The notes under the pieces: generated by a model
Told to the model about the DNA's origin: nothing
Databases searched by the model: none
Seen by the model: the letters and a program-made list of their open reading frames with translations, nothing else
Shown here: piece after piece, positions 22,245 to 33,478 of the stretch
Numbering within the stretch: position 1 is the stretch's first letter
Layout of the letters: every line of letters starts with the position of its first letter
Position numbers and translations under genes: made by a program
Source: Albifimbria verrucaria
Taxonomy: Eukaryota > Ascomycota > Sordariomycetes > Hypocreales > Stachybotryaceae
Length of the DNA stretch: 64,000 nucleotides
NCBI GenBank assembly: GCA_020081605.1
Contig: JAHREC010000030.1
Coordinates: forward strand, 1,488,001 to 1,552,000
Reading direction: 5' to 3'

Positions 22245-24238
22245 AGTTGTATTGGTCTTGATGCTGCTTCTGATGCTTTTTTGGACTTGCAAGATATTGG
22301 GAATACCAGAGGCTTTTCCGACGGAGACGATGTCGATCAATGAGATGACTGCTGTTTTTCCTCCTCGGCCGAGCTTTAGAAATGACTATGTAGAAGAAAG
22401 GATATCAATTCATACTTCCCATTTTTCTAGCATCCAAATTACTCTTTATATCCAAGCTGTGAGCATGAGATTCACACTGGACGGGCCATGCGGCCGAAGT
22501 GCACGCCGTTGCATCAAGGTGGTTCGGATTATCAATCGAACCTTCTAAGTATCATGGCTTGGTATCTTCTATCGTAGGCAAAAGGTTTCTATGATAGAAG
22601 GAACGTTGAAGGGCAAGTTGTCAATATGTCACGCATTAGCTAAGAACTCGGAGTCTTTCGGCCGCAGCCTCCTGCGTATGCATCGCTCGGCTCCCCACGT
22701 CCGAAGGTGGGGTCCGAGGCATTCCTTCCGCCTCCCTAGCGCCTTGAGTCAGCATAATCTGCAGTCCTTCGGATTGTTGGCCAACCACTACGCGCCGTAT
22801 ATGCAGTCAATATCGGTACCTATTTATGCTATGCGGCTGAACCGACCATCGACGAAAATGTGATGCCAACCAAGGCCATACCATTTGGTCTCGACAATAA
22901 GTATTTTAATCTTTATCTTTCTCATCGAAGCGGCACGGTTGTGCTCGAAAACAACTAAGAATCTGACAGCATAGCCACACGCTTTGATTGTGGAAGAGAC
23001 GGAACGCGGCGCTCGGTAACCGAAACAAGAAAACTTGAAATGAATGATCAATTTCCCACCTATGATCTCACCAAACATTCAATTTGAATGCACTCAGAAA
23101 AGGATCAAATTTCGTCGCACAAGGGCCATAAGTGGGGTTATTGTTAACAAACCCTCACAGGGAGGTGAGATTTGAGATTCAACTCTGGGAAATTTATTCG
23201 TTGGTAAGATACTGCATTTACTTGGAAAGAATCGTCGTCAGCCGACTGGCTGGACTGAAACATCATGTAGTAGCATTCTTTGCATCTGATCAACAGAGTC
23301 TCAATATATAACGACACAGAGCCATGATGGGCAAGCCGACACTGAACACGCAAGTTCACACAGAATCCGATACTTTCACTAGGCCATATCTCCGTAATAT
23401 CTGGGTCAACCAAACGGAACTTCACTACATTCTGAAATATGCAATGCGAGAAATCGGTTGGTATTACAAAGCCTAGATTTTCCATACCTGAGGACTGGTT
23501 TTGTCACCATACCCACAGCTGCATCTCATCTTACCATACGAAAGTACCTCATTGTGTTTAGTTACAATCATATAACTATAATTTCAAAAAATTGTTGCAG
23601 CCTCATACTATGGTAAGTATATGACAGTTTCTAACAAGGCAAACAAACCTCACACCATAATTCTTTATGGTAAGACGTCACCTTTTAGTGTCTCTCACTC
23701 TATTGAATCTCAAAATTTGAACGTTACTAATCAGTCTTTCGAATCAGGTCTAACTAGTTCTACTAATGATGCCACCTTGGATTAGAACGAGTTCTACTGG
23801 GTAATCTGGGCAACATGTCAGACTCGACTAATGTTTTGGAAAACCCCAGGTTGTGTAAGCACAGGCCTGTAATTACATGGGACTTGCATATGGTACAAGA
23901 GATTACATAATTCATAAGCAGCGGTGTAAGAACAGATGCTCGTTAGGGTCACGTTACGCGGAAGAATTCGAGTTTCCAATATTAGGACCAACTCTTAGCC
24001 ACAGAGCCTTGTGCTCCATTTACATCCTAGCTACTCTTTGATCCAACCATCATCCCTCTGGCGGTCAGTAGCAAATTGCTCAGTTGCAACGTCGTCTGAT
24101 TTGGTAAACGATTCACAACGATACCAGGCGTGTATGCAAGTATCAATATCCACTCTTGCTCTGACCGAGGAGGCACGACTCTTGCTGATACGGAGTGTTG
24201 CATCTGAGAAGTTTGGTGGCTAGCCACTGCTAGTCAGC
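22245..24238. other. Divergent intergenic region between the alcohol dehydrogenase and the second Zn2Cys6 regulator
   Basis: About 2 kb. The left part should hold the dehydrogenase promoter, with an inverted repeat listed separately. A 113-codon minus frame at 23144-23485 has no recognised domain and I do not call it. Nothing else stands out. Confidence 0.5.
22686..22718. promoter_or_regulatory. Imperfect inverted repeat with paired CreA-type motifs
   Basis: CTCGGCTCCCCAC at 22686-22698 is mirrored by GTGGGGTCCGAG at 22707-22718 with one bulged base, spaced 8 bases. Each arm contains GTGGGG or its complement, a match to the CreA consensus SYGGRG. It lies about 440 bases upstream of the alcohol dehydrogenase start. 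Carbon catabolite control is suggested by the motif only. Confidence 0.4.
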
Positions 24239-26489
24239 ATGTCTTTGTGGGATGACATGAACGTGAATCTCGACACCCACACAGACGCAGATGCTACCCT
24301 GGATGCTCAAAGTAATCCGAATGCACAAAGTGCTTTTGTCGGCCGCGATGCGGACAAGAATGCCCAAACTGTAAGCGACCATGTGATCACCCACGAAGAT
24401 GCTGCCAAAGATCCCAGCAAGCGCTTTTACGCATGCAGCCCCTGCCGCGAGCGCAAAGTTCGCTGCGATCGGGGACAACCCATGTGTGGGCATTGCCTGC
24501 GGCGTGGCCATATCTGTACGTACTCAAGCCAGTCAAAACAGAGCATCACGAAGCTGGATCTGAGCCGGCTACTTCTCGACCTTCAAGAGCGCCTTAGTCA
24601 GTTACTTCCATCTTTTTCTTCCACCAGGCATAGCAGTTTATTGACCTTGAGAGAATAAATGCATACAGGGTACGCAGAGAGCCAGGGAGTGTTTCAGCAA
24701 CCACAGCCAACTGTCAATCCCCAAACAAACAATGTCCGCCTCCTATGGCCTGACCTGGGCAATTTCGGGTCAATCTCCTCCATCCCAACCCACGAGGATA
24801 CCATGCCTGGCCAGGAATACTGGCAGTCTTTGCCGGTAGAGATGGCACAACAGTTTGAGTTTGCGGATGGCCCGCTAGAACCAGGCGAACAGCCAACTAT
24901 TTCACACCCTACGTCTTCTTCCACAGTCACCTCTCTTGATATTTCTGTACAAGACTGGTCTCACATCTATGCCGATAGCACGTTAGTAGAAGACTTGCCT
25001 GGTAGTCTCGTGTCGTCAGAGCTGGCAATGATCCCACCCGTATTATCAGATACACCATCAGCAAACGCAACGTCTAGAATGTAAGTGTGTATTATATTTA
25101 CCGGACAGCAAGCTGGATAGCTGAGCCAAATGTTAACACCAGCCTTCATATAGACACAATGCATACTTTGATGTCTTTGATTGCATTATGCCCGCTATTC
25201 ACCGCGAGCGGTTTGAAATCGAACTCGTGCATTCACCTCAATCGATGCAGGTGCAGGCGCTCTCTCAAGCCATAGCGACGCTGGGTGCGCTTGCAGCACC
25301 CGAGCTCGGCCATGCCATCAATGTTAGCTATATGCAGACGCGTACACTTCTAGAGATGTGTGAGCGCCAAGAAAGCGGCGACATGCTGCATAGCATCAAC
25401 ACGCTGCAGGCCTGCGTACTTCTTGGGTTTTACGAACTCAAGCAGGCAAATTTTACCCGCGCTTGGCTCACTCTGGGCCGCGGCATCCGCCTGGGCAAGA
25501 TTTTGGGCTTCATGGGACCGCAGCGCCTCCTTCATAGCCGTACTCAGTCGCAGACGGCATCCCTCGCGCCTAGTGTCCAGGACACCGAAGAGAGGCGACG
25601 CACTATGTGGCTGCTCTACATCCTTGATGCCTTTGCCGTGATGCGCACCGAGTGGGAACCGGCGTTTGACGAGGTGAGTTGCCTACCCTGCCTGGGCTAC
25701 TGACAAAGGCTGTGCTTACGTATATACAAGATGACGCTTCCGCTCCCGAGCCCAGGCAACCTGGCCGACGTCACCGACACCCCAGTCATGCCCACGATAG
25801 CAGAAGCCTTCGAGGGTGGGGACACACATACCTTGTCAACATTTGGCGGCCTGGCATGTGTGATCTCCACATACCGGCAGTGCTTTGATCATATTCGCCT
25901 GTCAAAACAGGACGTATCGTACGTGTTCTGGGATAATTATTACCGGATTGACAAACTGGTTTCAAAATGTCGCGCGTGTTTTCAGGCACAACACTCCGAA
26001 CCGGTCAGCTTCACGCCATCAGATCCTCTGTCATTCATTTTATTCATGAACCTGGCCGCAGTTGAGGTACAACTGCATAAAGCTGCTATGGACAAGGCAG
26101 AAAGCCAGCATCCCAATCGCAACAGCTTAGTCACCGAAGCAGAGGCGCGGTGCTTGCAGGCATCTGCGGATATTACTCAAGCGTTGCGTGCGTGCTGTAA
26201 TCTCGCAGCCCACGACCTCAATGTATTTCGTCAAGCCAGTACATTCTTCACTTCAGCAACGATCACAGCAGTGCAAGCCCACCTATGGATGCTTGGTCAC
26301 GGCCGTGGGAGTCGCAACACGCACGTTGCCAACCTGCACGTCTTGGCCAGCGTTCTACGTGAGTACGTTGGCGCCGAACATGTGCTACCTACTCTGCTAA
26401 GCCAAGTTGATGCCGTTCTTACAGGCCGCACCGGCGATAGGTCAAATGGCGGTGGCAGGATCCCAGCGAAACGGCGTACCCCCGCCTGA
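24239..26489 (+). CDS. Zn(II)2Cys6 transcription factor with fungal-specific regulatory domain
   Basis: A nuclear regulator. The zinc cluster is complete in one exon: CSPCRERKVRC followed by DRGQPMCGHCLRRGHIC, preceded by an acidic Asp/Ala-rich N-terminus. Exons inferred: 24239-24596, 24669-25080, 25154-25673 and 25731-26489; all introns are GT-AG and in phase. The in-frame TAA at 24656-24658 lies inside the first intron (72 bp, a multiple of three). The middle-homology domain begins around NAYFDVFDCIMPAIHRERF and includes SINTLQACVLLGFYELKQ, WLTLGRGIRLGKILG and RRRTMWLLYILDAFA, typical of Fungal_trans regulators. About 680 aa, no frameshift. It converges on the intradiol dioxygenase; regulation of that gene is possible but unproven. 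Confidence 0.88.
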
Positions 26490-26839
26490 GCATTTGAGAA
26501 ATACACAGTTCTTTCCACACACGTCTAGATTTTTTATCTACCATAGTCCTCACAGTTCTAGTTTTTTAACCCTCGCTCTCGATATAATAGCGTTATTTTC
26601 TTGCATTTTGACGCCTGGAAATAATACTAGAAATTCTGACCGCTTAGACTAAAATAGCAATCATGTTCTTTCTCAGCAATTTGGTCAATTTGAATCGCTA
26701 GGTAATGAACAGTATGGAACACTTTTCAAAACTAAAAAGAAAAGTTGACCTATCTCATGACTATTGGGGACATAACATCAAGTTCTCATTCCCGTGCTGG
26801 GCTTTGGCTATCTGCTGGAACTGGTTGAGTATGTCAGGA
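26490..26839. other. Short intergenic between convergent genes
   Basis: 350 bases between the 3' ends of the regulator and the dioxygenase. A+T-rich, with no feature recognised. Confidence 0.5.
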
Positions 26840-28051
26840 CTAAGAACTTTCAGTCTCGGTACCGTTAGGTGGTGGACCACCAGGACCTCCAGGACCGCCT
26901 GGCCCTCCTCCAAATCCGGGGTTTGCATGACCGCCATCCTCATACCTGAATGTTGCAGGAGTGACTTTCTTTGTAACTGTAATGTTAACACCATAAGCTA
27001 GCCAACCGAAGATGCCCTCTGCAACAGTATCACCGAGAAGAGTCCACTCCACGACTGGATCATAGTCCTGGTTCGCAGCCTGGGCAAGGATGCCATCGCG
27101 AGCATTCGTTGTGAGGGGCTGGCGATTATTTACATACGGCTGAAGTTTCTCCACCTCTGTAATAAGATCCTGGTCGAAATAAGACTGACCAATGTGGCTG
27201 CTGTAAATCTCGTTGCCAAGCTGTTTCGTTCTTGTAGAGTGTGGCATTGGCATGAGCTAGCAGATGGATATGGGTTGTTCGACCAGTGTAATGACCTGGG
27301 AAGAAGGTTTCGAATTGAGCAACACCATCCCCATCAGTTGGCTGTATGCCACGGCCCCAGGTCTTGTCAATATTCGATTTGTCGTTGAAGTTGCCATTGC
27401 CCTGATTAACAACACCAGAGTATACACCAGTCGAGTTGCAGTGCCAGATTTCGAGGTAAAGCTTCGGGATGGGCTCACAAGTATCGACATTAATAATTTG
27501 GTAGTCCAATATAAGGTCGACACCTTCTTGATCCTCCTTGACGTTCCGACGGATAGATTCACCGCTGACGTCTAACAACCACAGTTAATATTAGTCCTCA
27601 TTGCAATGTGACCCTCGCTTACAGTATGGACCCAATGTCACTTCGGGGTCAGCACACAGGAGTTCTGTCCGGCAAACAGAATATCGGCGGGCGTGTTTGG
27701 GGTATACCCGAGGGTGGTCTTGTTATGGTCAGTGTTGAGGACGTCGTCCAGATCACGTTTCTTGATTCCACCTATATGGCCGTTAATAAGTCTGATGCAG
27801 ACAGTGGTAGAGGCACACGACGGGTTTAACTTACGCTTCTGGCGAGCTTCCTCAATCAATGCTACACGGCGCTTGACATTACGCTCAGTAACACCTCGAG
27901 CCTTTAACGTTTCTGCACAATGGCGTAAAGAAGATCGCTCGATATTGGCCAGGAAAGAGCGTTGCTGCTCAATTTCATCATGGTGGTCCTCGCCTGGGTG
28001 GGCGGAACCCAGAGTGGCCAACGCCGCGGCGATCGTGAGCGCAAAAAGCAT
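26840..28051 (-). CDS. Secreted intradiol ring-cleavage dioxygenase; two apparent frame breaks
   Basis: A non-haem Fe(III) enzyme that opens catechol-type rings between the hydroxyls. Extracellular fungal forms act on lignin- or phenol-derived aromatics. The leader is MLFALTIAAALATLGSAHP, followed by a basic propeptide-like segment and GIKKRDLDDVL. Core segments are GYTPNTPADILFAGQNSC, the GPYY-VSGESIRRN region with the first Tyr ligand, KLYLEIWHCNSTGVYSG, and FFPGHYTGRTTHIHL with the Tyr, His and His ligands. Introns are 27772-27836 and 27572-27622. The frame breaks at the + strand G run 27645-27648 (one base short) and at the T run 27224-27226 (shift of the other sign, explained by two missing bases or one extra). 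The tail is Gly/Pro-rich (GGGPGGPGGPGGPPPNG), common in this secreted group. Confidence 0.88.
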
Positions 28052-30302
28052 GATAGAATTGAATAACGGGGAAGACTTTAAGATCCAATGTTCTTGCTCT
28101 GTTCGGTGTGGTGCAACGGCCTTGGTCAGGAAGACAGCTGGGTTTAAATACATCCAGAAAAGTTTCGAAAACTGGTACTGCCGCTTGACTTGGGGGCCAT
28201 AAAACCTTTCAGTAACCAAGACAGGCAGGCATTAGTCCCCTTGGCTGTTTGTCGGCCCCGCAAAGTTAAAGCCGATGATAGAGTGCCTGACGAGGTGCTA
28301 TAGATGCGTGTTGTGATATTACAAAAGGCGGAACGCTATTCGCTACGACAATTCTCTAATTAATTGCATGTGAGGAGGTAGGCAGCTTTCCGCCAATGAA
28401 TATGGGAGAGGGAACGGGCATCTGCCATTTAAAGAAGGTAAGGTTGACGTATGCCTATGCACTTTGTTTCAAAACTAGTTCAGAACCCCACTGTTGCGCT
28501 CCCGTACTCCCACATTCCGAGGACGATCCTACGTTTCTTTATCTCGGTGTTGATGAGCATCGAAGAGCAATTGAAGCATCTGTAACTATTGAGTTCAGTG
28601 ACGGGGATGGAACATACTACATACGTCCAATTGCGTGAACTACTTGATCAACCTTCAATTGTGAAAATAAATGTTTCCCATCCCAGTATATGAATAAACT
28701 GACCATGCAGATGGTAATGTGGCGCTGAGTAAGGTAATGGCACTAGTAACGTTTCCTTATCAACGCTTCGATCATTGGAATGTGACAAAGGCATGCTGGC
28801 ACAGGGGTCTATAACAGGGTAACCGGGAAGCGGGCAATACTGGGTGCTGGATCCATAATCAGGCAGGCAGCCCCAATTACGATGATGCAATTTCTAATCT
28901 TTCCTCCAGCCAGCGAATGATACAAGCTGTCTTGTTGCCATGGTTGCAATCCATTAGCCCGACTTCTCGGGGCTATTTACCCAACACATCTCTTGCTGCA
29001 CACGGAACGTAAATTGCGTCAACCAGACCCTGCAGGAGAACTGTCCAAGTTCTTGAACTACCAGATCCTGTGGTGTACATCAGTCACATCGTTTACTATT
29101 GCCACTTATATCGATACGGCTCCATCCCTCAAACTAACATCAACAGGACATTCTCAACCATCAATAACCGAATCATCCCTAATTCCACTAGACAGATTCT
29201 TGCCGGCTGTGGTTGACTATTCAGGCAATGATAAAATTGACCAGTGAAATTTAACTCTAATTATAAAGCCATGCCGCTTCGGCACCTGACTTCGGCAAAC
29301 ACGTTATGACCCGTATTTGGTGGGTCCCTACCAAACACAAACTCACAGCTACATGACGTTTTTCCTCCACTCATTCGGTCTTGTACTATCTAAATTACTT
29401 ATAGCTCCTCGATTACCTTTAGGACTGGTATCATCGATTGCGAAGATCGCTCCATCAAACATAGGTAAAAAGGCCATTGTGATGTTATGTACAGAAGAAA
29501 AATTTATGTTTGGATTGATAACCCTCTTAGGTTATGCCTGGTTCATCAAGTTAATAAAATTCAATTTCTACTTTACAATTCTATACTAGACATTGAAAAT
29601 TAATAGCTTAAAGTGATACTAAAGGAGGAGTCATGAAATATTTTCGCGTGACGAATAAGTTTACTAATTGCGAGTAGCAAGTGGTGATCCAAAGATGAAC
29701 CCCTGTAGTGAATAAATAATCCATGTAGTATGTATAGAAGAGAAAACTGACACGACGTTTAGGTACATCATTGCATGGCGCAAGCGACATTATAGGCTTA
29801 TCTCGAACTGTACTCATCTTGAGAATGAACAAGTGCACAACAGGAATAACAGGTATGCACCTGGAATACCAAGACCGAGTGAAGCTCGTCACACAGTACG
29901 TGAGAATAGTTAAACAAAAGGCCGCAAGAAGGCATCGTTGTTCCAGTCGAAGAGTCCATCTCGTCATCTGAGCTTGATGGAAAAAGTTTGTCTGAAAGGT
30001 GTCACTGGGGCATTTGTGTTATTCCGAACCATGAAGTAGAATATCACTACCATCTCTAGTATCATCTTGTTGTGGCTCAGGTCAAGTCGTGTGTGTGAAA
30101 CACACACAACTGGCCTACAGGAAATTCGAACAGTACAATTTAAGGATTCGCCGCATTAGCCTTCACCGTGATATTAAACCTTCAATATCATAAGGTTTAG
30201 GCATCATTATAAAAGCCTCCACGGCATCACATTTGCGACTCTACACCGCTCCATCTTTCGGCCGCTCTAATAATTATTCATGCTCATAATGTTGACTGCG
30301 GG
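28052..30302. other. Gene-poor spacer
   Basis: About 2.25 kb upstream of the dioxygenase. Several open frames of 80-120 codons on both strands have no leader, motif or good start. A small hairpin-like GTGTGTGTG/CACACACAC pair lies near 30090-30110. No gene is called. Confidence 0.5.
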
Positions 30303-31480
30303 ATGGATAGTCGTCCATTTTGATTCTCAGATCCCCTGCCAAAATAAGGAGCAAAGTTTATGACTTAGTACTGTGTGACTTTGAAGAGGCTGTTGACTTT
30401 TCGAATGACCCTCTATTGAGGGTTCCCACCGAAATCACCAGGGCTAAGCACAGCATCAACACGGCTATTCTAAATGTCAACTATCAAATTTACGAAGAGG
30501 CGAGGAATATCCTCTTAAGAGAGAACCAATTTATTAGAGTCGAAGTGCATTTCCTGATTCTTCCTCCCGTTATCCGCGCCATTTTCATAGCCAAATGGCT
30601 CGCTGTTGTTACTTCTGACCAAGACATTGTCAACAGATTTAAGGGTCATGTTATGACGCATAGTTTCGAAGAGGCGGAAAATATCCTCAAGGCCTCATTC
30701 ACTTGCTTGATACTCTACCGCGACTTCAATCTACTTTGTCGTGGCATCGCCAATGCAGATTGTTGGATGCCACTATTTGAGTCGAGGATTAGACATACAC
30801 TCATCCTGCATGATCCATGTGAACAGGGTTTAATAGAAAACCAAGAGCAGCTACTTGCACCATTTCGTCGCCAACTCCGTGGACTTGCAAATGTGGTGAT
30901 TCAGGGCAATATTGAACCATCTTTTGCTAGCACCATCATCTCAGAGGCTAAAAGGGCATCTTCAGAAGACCCCAGTAAGATTATTCAAGAATTGCGAGAA
31001 CTGAAACAGCTCGGCGCAGAGTACTTTAAGAGTGGGGATAGCAAAATGAGCAGCGAATCCTGGGCGAAAGCATGCATTCAAGTTCAACGCCTCCGTACCG
31101 GGTGCAACTGGGACACTTACGCCTCCAATAAGCCTTTCGTCGATGAGCTGTGTGACTTAATGTTCACCTTAAACTTGGACCTAGCGCAGAACAGTCTCAA
31201 GTTCATGGAACAGTCTCCCAGTGACGCGGAGCGTGTGGAAGGAATCGCGTACTCGGCACTGTTTGCATTAGAAAATGCATTTCAGGAAGTTTCTGAAATC
31301 GATGGATGGCAGCCAAGTCCCTTACAAATGGCAAAACTTTGGTTCGAGAAGGCAAAGGTGCATCGGCTTTGCAGGGACTACCAGGAAGGGTGGCAGGCGA
31401 TTGGTTTTGCAAGCACTATTCTACCTGACGATCTTATGATTCTCGAAGAGAAAAGGCATATTGATAGCTTAGTGAGTTAA
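30303..31480 (+). CDS. Uncharacterised fungal protein, 2EXR/F-box-neighbour type N-terminus; apparent frameshift near the start
   Basis: The main frame (from about 30320) has no ATG of its own near the start. The ATG at 30303 joins it if the T run 30318-30321 is one base short, giving MDSRPF followed by LRSPAKIRSKVYDLVL. That opening, with the later NTAILNVNYQIYEEARNIL and LRENQFIRVE, matches the small N-terminal module found in many fungal proteins of unknown role (usually written LP.EIR..IY..vL ... vN.qi..Ea...l). The rest is mainly alpha-helical, with repeats of leucine and charged residues and a Trp-rich end (WLFEKAK-like, WQAIGFAST). No signal peptide, catalytic motif or membrane segment. 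About 392 aa. Function unknown. Confidence 0.65.
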
Positions 31481-32175
31481 CCGACCGTTACAGAAAGCTG
31501 CCTTGTGTGTGTCATCACAAAGCACGCCCAAGGTCCTCTCATCCGTTGCCATTAGCATGAGGCTATCAATACCCTTGAACACTAGAATAATATGGGGACC
31601 ATTCCGCGTAGTAAAGCGACTTCATTATCAGTGATGCAAATGAATAGAATGTGCGGGTGAGCCTGTGTGGAGTTCTATTAATTTCAAGAGTTTTTGCCAT
31701 TATTTAATAGACATTGGATGACTCTAATTGGTGTTGCTCACTGATACTTCCAGGAGAGCCACATATCTGTGCTAGCGACGAAATTCTGTTGAGAGATGTG
31801 AAGGCGATAGTGTATCGAGATGTCCCAGTGTACGCTATACCGATATGAGAGCTTCTTACCACTTGATGCTGCTAATGGCCACAAGATCGTACCTTTGAGA
31901 CAACATGGCAGAAATGAGCTCAAAATATGGTGTTAGTCACGATTTGAAACGCAGTACCCTGAATAACCCGGGCTTTTCTGGTTGCAATAAGTCGAAATGT
32001 TACCCGGAACGGAATCACACATGAGTTTCATTAAATGGTCCAGCTCGGAGACAATTGCTAATGCTGATTAATCAAGGACGCGAAGGATCTGACGCGTAAC
32101 TCTTGCCAGCATAAATCGCGAAACTCGAATAAACAACGCAAGAAGTTGTTTACTCACTCTCGCCTGCACGAAAGA
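31481..32175. other. Intergenic
   Basis: About 700 bases between two + strand genes. Nothing recognised beyond the presumed promoter of the acetyltransferase. Confidence 0.5.
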
Positions 32176-33001
32176 ATGTCGTCATCAAGCTTCCACTATG
32201 GGCAGCGACTCTTAGAAAATGAGTTAGTTGCTGTAGACCCTTTCAACGTATGCTCATCCTTCAAATCGAAATTTAACTGTTACTAATTCCTCCTTGCGGT
32301 TTGGTAGCCGAGCATCCACCTCTCGCAAACCACCGAACTTATAAGGGCTAGTCCAGCAATTTTCACCTATCTAGAGTTTCCGACCATAGAAAATGAAGAA
32401 GACTTCCTAAAAAGTTTGGTTGAGTATCAGCACGTCATCTGCCGACTGCCTATTTGCAATCTGTGACAGATCTAGCAGCACTGAATCTCAAAGGGAGGTT
32501 AAAGTCGCTGGTCTTATATCCTTGAATGGTACCAACCGGGAGAAAGCTTCTACTGAAATTGGCATCTTGGTCTTCCCGGAATTTCACCGTACCCATGTTG
32601 CTACGAACGCCATCGGACTCCTTTTGCAATGGACACTGGACCCTCCTTCGGCTGGAGGCCTTGGGCTGAGGCGAGTGGAATGGAAAACTCACGCAGATAA
32701 CGTACCCTCCCGGCGAATAGCTTTACGAATGGGATTTGAGTTGGAAGGTATTTGCCGTTGGGAGCGCGTTCTTTCACACGGAAAGACAGGATTATCTGTA
32801 GCCGAGCTCGAAAAACGAAACAAAACAATAGGAGAACGCCCCGGAAGGCACACAGCTATCTATTCTATTGTATGGGATGAGTGGGAGAGCAAGAGACCTG
32901 TCGTTGCCAAGCAGATGGGACTTCGACTCAACGATAGGAATCCTCAATTGAAACAGTTAGATGACGAGGAGATAACTCATGAGGGAATTAAGAGGTTCTA
33001 G
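32176..33001 (+). CDS. GNAT-family N-acetyltransferase (RimJ/RimL-like); apparent frame break
   Basis: Transfers acetyl from acetyl-CoA to an amine; the substrate is unknown. The start is ATG 32176 (MSSSSFHYGQRLLENELVAV), with intron 32248-32307, then PSIHLSQTTELIRASPAIF and ENEEDFLK. The C-terminal part holds the GNAT fold: LFAICDRSSS, VAGLISLNGTNREKAST, IGILVFPEFHRTHVATNA (the acetyl-CoA region), RRVEWKTHADNVPSRRIA and LRMGFELEGICRWERVL, the last two very typical of RimJ/RimL relatives. The two parts are in different frames meeting at the A run 32409-32413; two missing bases would join them. Such acetyltransferases are common single genes in fungi, often of unknown target. Confidence 0.82.
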
Positions 33002-33478
33002 TCAATTATAGGAACAAAATGCAAGTCTGAAGCCTTCACCGCAACGAATAATTATTTAAAGATACACCTATGAGAATAAGAAACAAAAGAAGCACTATTT
33101 CAAAGGTGTGCAAACCATTTTTCATGAGAAATGAATGAAATGTAGTCTATATATTAAGACAGTGGGGGCTATAGCTTAGAGGCTTATGGTAACTCTCATC
33201 GCAGCTAGGCTTAAACACTGGGTCTGACAACAAAAACTCATTGCCCTCAATCTTTGTTTTTGGGATGGCTTTTTCCCGCAGATAAACGTTTAAATCACTC
33301 AAGCAGAAGCTGAAAGTACTGCAATTTGATAGGCTACTTCCAAATATGGGACTACCAATACTCATCGGACCACCGTAATCGAGAATCATACGAGGTAGCA
33401 TATTTTGGAAAGTATAAGGGCTTACGCAAGTTAGCGAGCACAAGTCTACTGGGTTTTAACCGCCCCCTTCGAACTACC
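33002..33478. other. Intergenic
   Basis: About 480 bases upstream of the fumarate reductase gene. The downstream frame is open through part of it without an ATG. No motif was recognised. Confidence 0.45.

Noticed and set aside
23144..23485. Minus frame of 113 codons as a gene
   Set aside because: No recognised motif, no introns or neighbours supporting it; composition not clearly coding.
24656..24661. In-frame stop followed directly by ATG in the second Zn2Cys6 gene, suggesting two genes
   Set aside because: A 72-bp GT-AG intron (24597-24668) removes the stop and keeps the frame, giving one normal regulator.
30089..30108. GTGTGTGTG/CACACACAC hairpin as a terminator or RNA gene
   Set aside because: A simple dinucleotide palindrome in a gene-poor spacer with no adjacent transcript; likely chance.
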